In this document: positions 49,506 to 62,538 of the stretch, in pieces | Position numbering within the stretch: the first letter of the stretch is position 1 | How the letters are laid out: the number at the start of each line of letters is the position of its first letter | Origin: Lepas anatifera | Taxonomy: Eukaryota; Arthropoda; Thecostraca; Lepadidae | NCBI GenBank assembly: GCA_034440635.1 | Contig: JAOTON010002065.1 | Location: forward strand, 248,001-312,000 | DNA: 64,000 bases | Direction of reading: 5' to 3' | Notes under the pieces: model-generated | What the model was told of the DNA's origin: nothing | Seen by the model: only the letters and a program-made list of their open reading frames with translations | Databases searched by the model: none | Position numbers and translations under genes: made by a program

Positions 49506-51239
49506 ACAATGACCCAGCAGGGCGGGCAGAGGAGTGTAGCAGACGCTGTGACCTGTATCTCTAAATAGATAACTGGAGCTGACTCACAGATGGCAAAAAC
49601 AAACAGCTCCGGTATTAGAGGAGAGGTGTGAAATCAACGCGCGTTGTTTCTTCTCGCTCGGAATTCATTAGTTTAACTTAAAAAATTGGGTCAATAGTGA
49701 CACACATTTTTTGCCGAAACTTTTGGAACACAATACGTCCAGGGCTCAGTCTCTAGGCCCACATGTTATTACGCACAGTACAGGGCACGCTTGTTACTGC
49801 AGGCTGATACAAGTGCGCATAACGTTTAATTATAAACATTCGTCTTCTAACAAAATGTTCTTCTGAACAAGTGGTTTCACTTCTCGCTGCTGTTGTCTCG
49901 GCGCTGGGTCGGGATGTTGACGAGACCATCGAGTGCCGGATGTCGCCAGTTGACCCACTGAGCGCACCATAACTGCGTCGCCACCGACAAAACAAGTGAC
50001 CGACAAGTATATCTTCATTCTGCTCCTGACAAGAAACTATCTCCTCTCGAACCAAAAACCCATCGGATTCGGGCTTAATTTTGCCTTCTGCTCTAGCTCG
50101 TTACAACGATTTCCAATTTCTTCCCAACTTCGATAAAAACGGAATTTTTGGACAAAAGTGGAAGATCCCCAATCCCGAAAAAAATTACCAGGTCACAGCC
50201 TGAGGTCACAGGACACAGTGTTTACACTGGCCCAAGCTACAAACCCAGATCCGCTGATAGCGTCAGTCCCCCGGAGCCGATAATCGAGCCATTGTGACTC
50301 CAGTGCCTCTGAAGTCGTAGTTTTGTGTCGGGAGTAGTGTCAGGACCCAAGTTTGCCTTGCCGACACCTTGAATGGACACTATTAGACTTGCCGGTGCCG
50401 GTGCTGGGACCCGCGCCGTGACCAAAGGTTAACAAAAAGTAGAACTTCAAGAGCGTATTCATAACAGAGTCCCCGCGCGTCCGAGCTGTCCGACAGTCCC
50501 ACGCATCAACACTCTCCGAGCTGCTGTAATTAGCCTCCGGGACCAGGACTCCGAGCTGCCGTAACAAGCCCCCGGGACCAGGGCTCGGCGTCGCCTGCAC
50601 CGGCCGTTACCTGCTCAGAACCCGACGTCACGTTCAGGCCGATCGGACAGCGACGGCGGTCTGTTTATCGGAGCGCGAATCCCGCACTAATGACCCGTGC
50701 ACGTTATTGCACGAGGGAAGGATCTGGAAAACCTCAAACTGAGCTGACGGCTATCAACAGTGTAGTATTCACCATTCATCATCCACCGGCCTTCAATACG
50801 TCATAGTGAGCTGAGGCTTTAACGCAGGAGCGATCAAATATGTGGTGTATCCCCTTTTTGTGTTGCATTATTCAAACAATGGAATCCTTCCACACTTCTT
50901 TGGCCCTTTAATTATTTTTCTATACATTAAATTGGTTTGAACAGTATTGGACAAAATCTACACATACTTTTCAGGGCTCTACAGGAACTATCTTTAAATA
51001 ACAAAGAAGTATTTTGTCCGCAGTCCTATCACGAGCGGACCCCGGCGCGACACTGTCAGTCACCTGTACCGTTCTCGGTAAATCTGACAGATAGCGCGCC
51101 CTGTGGCCGTCACGCGGTCACATACCCGTCACGCAGCCGCACACCGGCCTGTCACAGACAGACCCGCCCGGGCGGACCACCCTGAACTCTGGGTCACACC
51201 GCGGCTCCACAGGACCCAGCGGTGCTGCGTCGACGCCTC
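49506..51239. other. Intergenic, nothing recognised
   Basis: No coding or RNA signature was seen. A short near-repeat (GGACCAGG.CTC) occurs at 50538-50586. Confidence 0.45.
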
Positions 51240-51484
51240 CCGCTCCGCCGCACGGTGGGCCAAAGCGGGGCAGGACGAACATAAAGGCTGCTCCGCCGCA
51301 CGGTGGGCTAAAGCGGGGCAACAGGACCATAAAGGCTGCTCCGCCGCACGGTGGGCTAAAGCGGGGCAGGAAGAACATGAAGGCTGCTCCGCCGCACGGT
51401 GGGCCAAAGCGGGGCAGGAGGAGCATAAAGGCTGCTGCGCCACACAGTGGGCCAAAGCGCGGCAGGAGGAGCATAAAGGCTGCA
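51240..51484. repeat. 48-bp minisatellite, ~5 copies
   Basis: Period 48 is measured from ATAAAGGCTG at 51281, 51329, 51377, 51425 and 51473. The unit translates on the plus strand as 16 residues, CSAARWAKAGQEEHKG, with no start or splice context to support a gene. Confidence 0.9.
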
Positions 51485-51600
51485 TTACTTCTTTGGTGAA
51501 ACTTGCTCCTTCTATCGAGCTTCCGTCATGGTTCCCAGCCTTCCGCAATCCCCTTTTGACTCAGGATACTTATGCCTTTATTGAGCATACTTAACAGGCA

Positions 51601-51770
51601 CAGTAGCGGACCTGGACTGAAGGTGGGAGCAGTGGGAGGGGCAAGAAGGCCAAAAATCATGAAAAAACCGTGTTTTTGCACAGTCTGAGAAAATCTGAGG
51701 GTCGGGTGGGAGAGGCAGATAGTAAATACCTTTTCACCGCCCTGTCCCCCTCTCGCTGGATCTGCCATTG
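51601..51770. mobile_element. Possible small hAT-like MITE
   Basis: The left end is CAGTAGCGGACCTGGA and the right end, reversed, CAATGGCAGATCCAGC. The flanks do not show a convincing 8-bp duplication. Confidence 0.35.
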
Positions 51771-53178
51771 CCTCGAAATACCTTTCGTAAACCTCTTGGC
51801 ACGCCTATGAGTGCCTGGTTCCAAAACATTCACCCCTGCCGGTAACCAGAGCGGAAGTGCCGGTGTCGATACACGGGCACGCCCGCTCAATACCACGCGC
51901 CGTTAAACAAGGGTTCTGCGAAGCAAACAAGCCCCAGGCAGCCAACAGAAGTGTAACAGATCGCAGTGGAGCACCCAGAGCCATCGATAGCGGATTTGCA
52001 TTCATCTATTTCAGTTAATGTGGACCTATTGCACAAAGGGACCTATTGCAATTCGCTCATAGCCTCGAAGAACTCGCACATCCTTTTAAACTATTTTATA
52101 AGACTTCTTACCATTCACAGCACACAGCGTTCATGAGTCGACCTGTACCCAGAAATTCCAACAAACTTATCAAATAGAGATATGAGTCATGTTCTACTCA
52201 CCTATCTCCAATAAAATTGTAGAAGAGCAAGAAGCAAAAATTTCCAATGTAAATTTCCACACAAACTAACATCGACCACACAGCATTTTCCTAGCAACAG
52301 CCAAGATACATTTTTGCAATCCCCCTACGCCAGTGTCTCAGCCATCGTCTGACGACATTTCTTTTGTGGAGCCCACCCTCTGGGAAAAAGTTAAGCATCA
52401 ATAATTGCATGCCAGTTGCTATTAGCGGTCCACAGCGCTGGATGAAGTGCCTGCGGGGCTTGCTACGGCGCCACACATTCCCGCGATGGTCACCGCCAAC
52501 AGCGCGCCACGTGTCTCCTGCCTGGATTAATGTGTGGAGGTCCAAAACAGCTGCCAGAGCACCCAGTCTGCAATATGCGGTGCACGACAGTGCACAGCAG
52601 TGTACGGTAGGGCACTGCAATGCACAGTAGTGTAAAGGCTTCTCTACACCGAAAGCGCTTTAAAAGGCATATACCACTCCTCTATAATGGGGTTTCAAAG
52701 CAAAATCATTTTCGGGGTGTGTAAGAAAGCGTTTGGAAAATATATTCTTTCGTAAAACCTTCCTCAAACTTATCGGCAAGGATGATTTAGAGCCCAAAAA
52801 TATCTCAAAAGTCTCCAGTCCACAGAATTAACAACATTGTTATATGTGGCCGTCTACATTTAATTGGTCGAGGTCACAAACACGCTCACATAGCCATCCC
52901 ATTCCATACCAAACAGCGAGCCCTCCCCCTTCCCACAACAATTGCCTTCGAAAGGATACATCACGAATATCCTGGGGCTTGAAAGTAATTACGAAGTGCG
53001 CTTTAATTCTACCAATACGCGATAATTACAAATTGTAGTTAATGAAATCCTTTCACCTGTCCATATGTGTATTCTACCCAAAAATAAATCCTAAAAATAA
53101 AATGAATGCATCTTCATCCTATGCATACAATTCTGTCACAAATTCCAATAAATGCCAACATTGAGGGAGAGTCTATTA
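51771..53178. other. Intergenic, nothing recognised
   Basis: Only short open frames without family features. A patch of repeated GTGCAC/CAGTG words lies at 52570-52640. Confidence 0.45.
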
Positions 53179-53539
53179 CAGGCGCGCACCCAGGATTTTC
53201 GTTTGGGGAGGGGGCAGACAAACAGGTGGGCGGTAGGCTGATGATGGGCAGCATGTCACCGGGGGGCGTGGCCAAGGGGGAAGGCAGGGACAACCGCCCC
53301 CCTCTGAGGGCCCGAAGGGCCCCCTGAAGACACGGGCCGCGCGAAGCGCGGCTCGCCCGCACTATGCTCTGTGGTCAAATTTGAAATTTCATACCAGACA
53401 GGACACTCTTAAGCCCTCTACAGCACTCTATTCTGTAACAAGTAGGGCCCTTTTTACCAATCAGGACCCTTTTGGCGCTGCCGCAGGGCCCTTTTCGGGG
53501 CGCCGCCCCTCCCTGAGCGAAATCCTGGCTACGCCCCTG
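53179..53539. mobile_element. MITE with CAGG(G/C)GCG termini and internal hairpins
   Basis: The left end is CAGGCGCGCACCCAGGATTT and the right end, reversed, CAGGGGCGTAGCCAGGATTT. Both flanks are TA, which would fit a TA target. Inside are perfect hairpins GGGCCC-GAA-GGGCCC and CCGCGC-GAA-GCGCGG. No transposase is present. Confidence 0.55.
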
Positions 53540-55639
53540 TATGTCACGCGATAATTTATTTACCAGGCGAGGGGGAGTGGACATTTTCGGAACAAGACGG
53601 CTTGAATCAAATATTGGGCGAATGTTTAACACAGGGGCGATACACTTTGGGCATGGGCAGCAAGGTGAGACTAGAACTCGTATTAAAAGCCAGACCAAGG
53701 CTCATGTCTGCCCTCCATGGGTGCCTGCAGTGGTCACTTATTATTAAAACCCGTGTCGGACGCCGAAGGTACCCGAAATGGGCGGGGACGACGCTTTGGA
53801 GTCGAAGCATTTGGGGGCCTGGGCCCGCTGCCCCCCCTCCCTGAGTGCGCCACTGGTCTATGGCCAAGATATAACTACTAAAGGGATCTATACCTTGAAG
53901 GGACGGTGAAAAAATGGGGATATACCAACAGACCATTCATATTTACCTTTTAATCTATTGGAATTAATTAGTTAAGAAAATTCCCGTCCCATCAGGCCCA
54001 TCCAGAAGTTCGCCCGCCCGATTCATATTTTTATGCCATTATCAGGCATATGAAAAGTGGAGGCTTCTTCCTCACAGAGCGTCTACAAATGCCAGCATTT
54101 GTATTTTTCTTGTAAGCCACTTTCAGCCGTTTTTTCATCTCTGGAAGACCATATCAGTGTTGTCCTTGAGAACTGATACCCGCCCGGCCTGCAACACACT
54201 AAGGTCCACGCGGTAACGTTGGCGAGTGCCAGGTTGGCGGGCAGGGCGTCTCTGGACGGGTGGTCTGTCCTGGTGCCGGCCCATCGTGTAAGCACGGCTT
54301 ATCATTCAGCCCTATCCCAGCCGACAGGCGTGGCAGACATCTGCCCTCTCAAAAGGCAAACACTTTCTCACGATGGGCCTTTTATTCCCATCTTGAAGCC
54401 TATTCACATGAAGAAGCATAACAGCTTCACTTGTGGAATAGTCTACATACTGATTTCCGGAACCCTGTTTATTACTGTAAAACAAGCTGATTAATGCCTA
54501 TTACAGTGTTAGCTGAAGACAGGAAATGAAGATATGCAGGCATAAGAAGTAAGCAATAATTGAGAAAGCATAATTATTGTTCGTCCCTTCGTCACCTAGG
54601 TATGTATGTATGTACATACATTGTGCGTGCTTACAAACGTGTGGAGTGCAAAATCCTTTCGCATACGCCCTAAGACCCTCCTGTTATTTGATTTTGTTTT
54701 TGCTAGGCAAAACAAACAAAAATGGTACGGTATAAGACAAAATCGCCCCTTTATAAAGCTTCGTAGCATTCGGGCAGCCACATGAGCGTCGCAACCGGTA
54801 AGATATTCAGGGGCCAATTAATCTTCAACCTGCTGCGGACAAGAAATTGTGATTATTGAACCAAAACTCATCCAGTCTGAGCTCACTCTGACCTTTCACA
54901 CTGGCTGATTACAGAACTGTACAATTTCTATATCTTTGGTTTAAATTAGAATTTTTTTCATGGAAAACCGATGGGAGGGGCAGGCCCCTATTCCGCAGCG
55001 CATGAGTCGTCAGAAGCAAGTTTGGCATTAAGTAAGCCATTAAATGAGCAATGAGAACACACAGACAATGTGATGAGTCTCAATTAAATAAAATATGGCA
55101 CCTTCATGGGGTATGAACTGAGCACGTAGAGCGTAATATTAGACACCTAGTTTCATATCTTGTTTCTCTCAGACCTCGCCTTGAGCGGAAAACAGCGTTT
55201 TATCACAGTGTTTCCTTTTGAACCCACAACTCTTACACCTGCCTTCCCTCTATGAGCCTTAGGGACCGTCCGAAAACTACGAAATTTTATTTTTTCCTTG
55301 CCCTTGCCCTATGCAACGTTTTTTCGCCCAGGTGTGACATATGATGACGCTATAGCAGACTGTTCCGTCCCCTCTGCGTTACATAATTTGTAGACGACAC
55401 CCAACGACCTGCAGCGACTGTCCGGTAATAGCTGGGATGACGCGGGGCCGGTGGGGTTGGATCCCCCTCTTAATACGTCCCATTTCCCCTAGATGGTAAG
55501 TTCAAGGACAAATTAAGTTCCAAACAAGGGGTTCACGCTATGCTGTATCACCTATCTCAATAATTCGAATCCCGTTACGATAGTGCAATATTCTCATGAA
55601 TATAGTTATATTATTCAACGTCAATAATTATTCAAACGT
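53540..55639. other. Intergenic, nothing recognised
   Basis: No supported gene. A (TATG)n-like stretch occurs at 54600-54620. Confidence 0.45.
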
Positions 55640-55972
55640 TGATAGGTTTTGGAGTGCTGCGGCGAGGAGCATGATGATAAGCTGATAAGGTGTTCACTGG
55701 CCTGTCCCTTCGAATCCGGATGTAAAGAACACTAAAGATCGTATATTCGGGCACAGCCCTTCATCAGAATCATGTAGTAAATATAAAAAATATCAGTCAT
55801 AGTGTAGCCAGACCTTGCATTGACTGATAATTTTTCGAGATCTGGCTACACTATGTCTCATATTTTTTATATTTCCTACATGATTCTGATGAAGGGCTGT
55901 GACAGAATATACAATCTTCAGTGTTTTTTTTTACATCCGGATTCGAGGGGACAGGTCAGTGAACACCTTATC
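55640..55972 (+). mobile_element. Palindromic element with hammerhead-like core on both arms, copy B
   Basis: The outer arms pair TAAGGTGTTCACTGGCC with its complement near 55960. Each arm carries CTGATGAAGGGCTGTG followed by GAATATAC, so the core is present on both strands (about 55752-55774 minus, 55879-55902 plus). The centre is the hairpin CATAGTGTAGCCAGA ... TCTGGCTACACTATG. It is homologous to 8893-9170. No reverse transcriptase is present. It is probably a Penelope-like or retrozyme-type non-autonomous element. Confidence 0.6.
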
Positions 55973-56859
55973 AACTTAATAATTATTGACCTTAATTAAT
56001 CTAATAACTACCCGGCCACCTGCAGTAGGACCTTGGCCCCGCCGAGTGTCCAAATAAGGGGGTATCTCCTGGTCCTTTGGTAATCACAGGCGCTTCATCG
56101 GGGTACGGGCGGAGGAGAAAAGATGGTGCTGTGGATATTGCAATGTTTGGTTTGCACAAGATATGAGGAAACACAAAGGAGAAACTAAATGAATAAGAGG
56201 TGATTGGCAAAGAGGACAAGGAGATGTGCAGGCACTTGAAACTTGACTTTCTTTGCTCCAGATGGGTTTGCAGCGCCAGAAACAACTAAAAACTGCCAGT
56301 ATATTTGTCCAGCCGAAACACCACTTAACGCTCCTTGTCAGAAAACACTGCCACCCCGCTTCATTGCACTTTGGTGAATTTTTGGAGGCGCATGTTTTTT
56401 TTTGGGCAACGTGGTGCAGATGACCATAGGTAATCAGAACCACGTAACGTTGACTGACGGCGTTACAAGTTAAATTTTAGGATTAAGTGTCATGTCAAAT
56501 TCCTTTGGGGGACACAATTATGCCCCTAAACAGTCAATCACGCTGCATTGATGAGAACTTATGGGCGTTAATAGGTTCGAGCACATCGAACTTGAGAGGA
56601 TCATTACGTGGCAAGGTTCGGAATGGGCTCGTTTACAATAAGCTTTGTACATAGTCTTTAGTATATTATCGGCTATCGAGCCATCGGCCACTAATATGGG
56701 GTTTTATCATTGCCCATCGAACAAGATTTGTTAAAAGATTTTACTAATAAAAAAGTAGTACCAATAATTATCTGAAGACGCCGCACCTTATCTCAAGGTA
56801 AGCGAAAAAGAAACGCTTTTGCGTTAAAACTATGTTATGGCTTCGCAGGTTATGGCTTC

Positions 56860-57225
56860 GCAGGCTGTCGCGGGCAGTTCCACTGGTTCATATGCCTCGC
56901 CCAGTTCCGCTGGTTCGCATGCCTCACTCAGTTCCGCCGGTTTACATGCCCCGCTCAGTTCCGCAGGTTCCCACCTGGTTCAGTTTAGCTGGTTTACATG
57001 CCCCGTTCAGTTCCGCTAGATCGCACCTCGCTTATTTCCGCTGGTTTGCATGCCTCGCTCAATTCCGCTGGTTTGCATGCCTCCTTCAGTTCCGCTGGTT
57101 TGCATGCCTCGCTCAGTTCCGCTGGTTGGTATCTCGTCTCGCCCAGTTCCATTGGTTTGCATGCCTCGTTCAGTTCCACCGGTTCGCACCTCCCTCAGTT
57201 CCGCTGATTCGCACCTGCTCAGTTC
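56860..57225. repeat. 27-bp minisatellite, ~13 degenerate copies
   Basis: The core CAGTTCCGCTGGTTTGCATG is followed by CCTCGCT. Its length is a multiple of three, so frames stay open on both strands (9-residue unit such as LHASLSSAG). No gene evidence. The 56001-56860 flank shows nothing recognised. Confidence 0.88.
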
Positions 57226-59892
57226 CCCCGCAGCCGCCGTGGCGCCGCATAATCGAACAACGCAGTGGCGGAACCATTCACCGGAAAGGCGCGGGCTGTG
57301 ATGTGAAACTAGCATCACGTTTTGGAGAAGATCCATGGGAATAAAAATCGGCCTACGCCAACGGATTCATGTAGATTCAGCTCCATAGACAAAGCCATTG
57401 CGCATTTACTTTTCAGAAATTTTAAATGTTTTTACTCCACCTGCCGGATTATCTGAGGGAAAGTTTTACCCGAAACATTAGTGAAAACCCCACATCCAAC
57501 GCCTTCCCTCGCCCAGTGGCTGTCATCGACCACGCCGATATGCCAATTTGTGGTGTCCTGTGGGAGTTTTTTTCTGCATCCGGTAATCTTTAGTACGCCA
57601 GGCCTAACCGCATGGCTTTGTTTCACGAACGCTTTGGGAGCTACCAGTCAGCAAGGACAGAACCAGGGGCCCCAAAGCAAAAACGAAGGTGCCGAACCTT
57701 TTTTAGCCTACTTCCAAACAAAACTAGTTTCAGAAATGGTCATTTGGTAGGATTAATCCGACCGCAAGCAAAATATTTTAAAGTTTTTGTCCGTTTGGAG
57801 GGAGCCTGTTTGGATGTTGAAGAAATCACCCATAGAAATAAAGGAAATATGATTATTTTCCCGCTTTTACATCACGACTCGCTTCAAATTTATGTGGTAT
57901 ACAATTATCATCATGGCGCTTTATACATTTGAGGCGCGCTCTCGTTTGAAAAGAACAAGACAAAGGACTGCTTGAATTTTCTCAGAATTTGAATGGCCTT
58001 GAATCTGCTCTCGCGTGCAACGGGACGAGATGCATGTATTTATATCAGCGGCAGGCACCCCATGTATTTATATACCTGCATACTGATATGGCTATTGTTG
58101 AGAATAAAAAGGTAGTTAATAATAATTGTTCGAGTTTAACCACCCACCAACCACCAAGGTTATACAGCGTCACCAACTTCCGCCCTGTGGCAGGGGCGTA
58201 GGAACCGTCTGAAAAGTGAGGGGAGGGGCAACCTTAGAAGGGGCCACCTCAAGGGGCGCCATAATTATGAAAAGTTCTAAAACTACTCATTTGGTGTTAA
58301 TAAGGCACGCATGCACAGCGCCCTACACTTGGGAGGCCAAATCAACTTATTCAGAGGCTCTGCCCGGACTTAAAGCCTAGACCCATGGCTTGGAAGGCAA
58401 GAAAGCTGTCCAATGAGTCACGCGTAAAAAGATGGTTAGTTTCTTTGTTAATTTAATTAGTGAGCTACTTTTGGGATATTGCTGCACCGATTCAAGTTAT
58501 ATCAGTGATTGAATTTACTTCCATAACATATACGCCCGCTTACGTGCAGCTAATGATAAAAACGTATTCTGGCGTTTAAACCTGGCGTTCCATCTGCACG
58601 ATTCTTTTAAGAGGCCGAGGCTGACATTAATTTGGCGAACCCCTAAGCCAAGATGCTGGATCACCCCCTGGCAGCAATGCAAGATACCATTTTTGCATCA
58701 CCGAATCAAAGAACATCACGCTATCCAATAATTAGGCAACCCTAGGCGTGCTTCCAGAATTCATAAAGTACCCTTCATACATGGGGATAATATTAGGTGC
58801 GTGCTTTGAACAGCTCTACGCTGTCGCACGATCAGTTCGCAGCCAGCATGTGCTCGCTCCCCTTTCTCTGTCGCGCCGCTAGACGATCGGAGACAAGCTC
58901 ACGCAATAGTTGGCGCAGTGCCGCGCCAGCCCGCTGACCGCAGTGTCTTACCACTGACACATGCACACTGGAGGGTGTAGCTGCGCGCGCCGGCAGACAC
59001 CAGCTGCAACTTCTCACCCTGCAGATAATCATTGAAAATCCGCAAAGTGATGCAAGAACTCAGCGAATATTCAGACCTCGCACAATACAGCCAGCACGTT
59101 TCTCGGGTGACGCCGAGACTTTTCTCCTCTCCAGGCGGCGTCGTGGGCCACACTCGCACCCACTCTCCAATAATAGCCAGCGAACGTCCGAAACAGATGC
59201 GAACAGAGCAGTTCGCAGCGCAGAGAATCAGCCCGCCTTAACGAGGGAGGCGTCCAAACCAGTGGAGACCGCAGTAGTCAGCTACAGGAGGATGCATTTG
59301 ACTTGCAACAAACAAAACTACCATCTTCAGTATAAACTAGTGAAACAAAGCCGCCAGCTTTTTTGGGAGGGGTCACGCTTCAGACATTTGGGACTGTCTT
59401 TTGAGGACATGCCTAGGAAAACGTTAGTTCCAGGACAGCAAAATATTAGATCCCGGCAGACAAAAAAATTGGTGACACGAGCATAAATTGCCCGAAAAGC
59501 GTCAGTTTACGCATCTTAACTTCAAAATATGATACCACTAAATTGACGTGTTGAATCATGGTTGGAACGAATCAGGAATGGTGTTATACAATTAAACATT
59601 ATTTCGAAGTTTTTGTTTTTTCCGTTGGCTTATTTTCCACCTCCAGGATTCGGCCCTTTAACAAATGATTAGAGATAATGAATATCAACTTGTTTTAAAT
59701 CTATTTTTACAGCAGCCGGTGACGAACGTGAATGACATTTTATCAAACATATCTCAAGTTTCCATTCTTAGACTTCGTACTGATCCATTCAACTATTATT
59801 TTTAGGAATGCACTTTTGCAAGCATCTAATATAAATTGAAATTAACGCATGTTTGTTTGTTTCTATGTGCTGTTTGGATATGCGTGGCTATT
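57226..59892. other. Intergenic, nothing recognised
   Basis: Open frames up to ~106 codons lack recognisable domains. A solitary MITE-like end (GGCAGGGGCGTAGGAACC) occurs at 58190. Confidence 0.45.
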
Positions 59893-60125
59893 CATAGGCG
59901 GATCCAGGGGGCAAGGGGCACTTGCCTCCCTTCCCAAATCGTCCCTTAGCGCCCCTGAAGTGGTCACGGCACTCCTGCAATGCCGTTTTCCCTAGGATGC
60001 GAGTGTCGGAGCCCTTACGAAAGGGTTTTGTACCTATCTGATGTTTTCCGTCCAAAATTAGCGCCCCCTGGTCCGGATGGCGCCCCTCGACCACCCCCCC
60101 GCCAGCGATCCTGGATCCGCCTATA
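59893..60125. mobile_element. hAT-like MITE, family 1, copy 2
   Basis: The termini share TATAGGCGGATCCAGG-type sequence in inverted orientation. Flanking 8-mers TGGCTATT and GGGCTAGT match at six positions, consistent with an 8-bp hAT target duplication. The interior matches the 34175-34472 copy. Confidence 0.7.
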
Positions 60126-60789
60126 GGGCTAGTCACGGACCTGCATCCATATTCAGAATAACTAGTGATGCTATACGGAAGCAGAAACAATCAATACTTC
60201 TCCAGAAGTGAATCATACGTTATAACATAAAATGGACTTAGCCCAAAATTGAAGAATAGCCAACCAGAAACCGAGAAGGTGAAAGCACCAGGCTCATTCC
60301 ACGGGACAAGTCGAATGACGGTTATCGTCAACAATGTCTGAATCAAAACTGATAATATATGTAACAAACATAACAGTATAATTTCTTTTTAACCAAATAA
60401 CAACAAAGCTAACCAGCTCAAAGACACTAAAATTATTCGATACATTTCCATGCTTAGCCAACAAAAAAATCCCTGTTGCTCGATTATTTTTACGGTGGTG
60501 AAACTCTAATCCTGAACCCAAGCCTTCCCGAGCCTCTAGAACGCTATAAGAAACCGTTTTGCCGGTGTCTATAAGCTGGTTTTTTATCTTCACATCCTCA
60601 CCGGTATGGGTATTCGACGGGCAGTTTGAGGCGCGCCACTCCACTATCCCCAGCGTGCCGCTAACTGACCGAGCCGCCACCAGGGTGCGCCCATCCCGCC
60701 CCCAGGTACCCATAACCATCACCAGGCGGTGGTACATCGCCGCACATCGGGGCAGTGCCGCCCAGCCAGTGTTCACAAAAGGGGAACAT

Positions 60790-61055
60790 GGGTCTGGTCC
60801 AGACCCTCTCGCAAGAATCCGAGAGCTTTCGGAGCCATATTTTTGGTCAGAAGATACCAAGGCCTTCACGAAAATACCCAAGATAAGCGACGTAAGGTGA
60901 TGTGACAGATGCGCGCGCTATCATGGTCTAGATTGGTCATGACAGTTATGACTCACTTGTTACGTTATTTCACATAATTTATCTTGGGACATTTTTTACA
61001 AAACACCTGACACCAAACACTCTCGGATTTCTGCGAGAGGGTTTGGACCAGACCC
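60790..61055. repeat. Inverted repeat, 36-bp arms
   Basis: The arms 60790-60825 and 61020-61055 are complementary at 33 of 36 positions and include GGGTCTGGTCCAGACCC. They could be a palindromic element. A solitary TTAA-type terminus (CACTCCCTTTAA) lies nearby at 61251-61262. Confidence 0.65.
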
Positions 61056-61604
61056 CAAGCCGATGCGTGAAAAATAGCACCTCGAAAGAAAAGCTGCCGT
61101 TTGAATAATGGGAAATGGATTTCCGCAAGAGGATTCGAGACTGCGTATTGTGTCACATGAGCTCGGTATCGCACTTCATCTGTGGCTGCAGCCATCCCAA
61201 GCTCAAGTTGTAAAATTTCCATAAATTCAGCCATCCCATTATAAAAGTGGGACACTCCCTTTAAATAGGCTAAAGCTGCAATGCGATGACCTTTATTCTG
61301 TGGAACTTTTCATTACCATGCATCACAATTGCAATCGACTACAAATATCATTTCGAGATAAGATTAAAATTTTTCAACGGCTGTAGCCCAACATCCGTAC
61401 AATGAATGCCCTCAAAATGTAAGGAGGTGAAAGATGCGGGAAACGATAAGTGACTTTTCTTTTGTTTGTGGTACAAAACGCATTGCCATTAATTGTAAAC
61501 AAATAAAAATAGTCATTTATATTTGACCAAGTGTTACGTAAAAACAAAATCTATTGAATACATTCTACGAAATTTTACCAAAATGTTTCCCGAAATATAC
61601 ATCA

Positions 61605-61733
<129 letters not shown>

Positions 61734-62170
61734 TATGTATATCATTCTATCACATCTATTTATATTTATACAATATATAACCACATTTCCAAGATTCCAA
61801 ATTCAAACGAAAATCCTCGTAATTGATTAAAAAATCTGAAAATTAGACTTATAGAGTGGATCTCAGTGCAGCGTTATAAGTCAAGACTGCTTCCATACGG
61901 GCATGTTCGATGAATGACTACTTGTTTTGTTCAAGTTATTGCGGGTTCGGCTTTCGGGATCGGAAGCTTCACTAAATACATCAATGGATTTGTCGCAGAA
62001 ACTCCGACCCAACTGTCCGAACGGCCAATTCCCGCAATGAGGGATTAATTTCGAAGCCAAAGTTTAACATCCCACAAAGCACAGGGATGGCAGACCCGCT
62101 CAGATCACCCTCTCACCAGTCAGTTGCCAGACAACCTACTTTGGGTAGATATTGAGCGCCGAAGCATCTG

Positions 62171-62272
62171 GGGAGAATCGATCTCAAACGTTCTTCAGAG
62201 CACTGCCAATGCACGGTTTCCTGAGCGGCTGGGCAGACTCCAACGCTCAACCAACTAAGCTACCGGGTGGCT
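62171..62272 (-). repeat. tRNA-derived SINE fragment
   Basis: The minus strand reads GGTAGCTTAGTTGGTTGAGC (A-box region, near 62268-62240), followed by a degenerate B box, GAGATCGATTC, near 62185. The spacing is longer than in a tRNA, so this is a SINE remnant. Confidence 0.5.
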
Positions 62273-62538
62273 GGGATTTGGTCTAGTTTAAGCTGTTAAT
62301 CTTTATTTGTCATGTTCAAAAACGTCCACGTAAATTTGAGTGCAACCGCAAACAGGGAATTTTTTAAGGAAAAGTCAGTGGGGGGGAGCATTTCTTGTGC
62401 TGGCCAATATAGTGTCTTCAAGGGGCCAAGACCCCATTTTGAGGGGGTTTAATAAAACTTAGACGCGTTAGTGTTAAAATTTTTTCCTCCACTTTTTTTG
62501 TTATTACAAGTCTAGAGATTATAGATGCTGCCCAGGGT

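Noticed and set aside
57612..57932. 106-codon plus-strand frame
   Set aside because: No recognisable domain, splice context or repeat, and length within chance expectation for this window.
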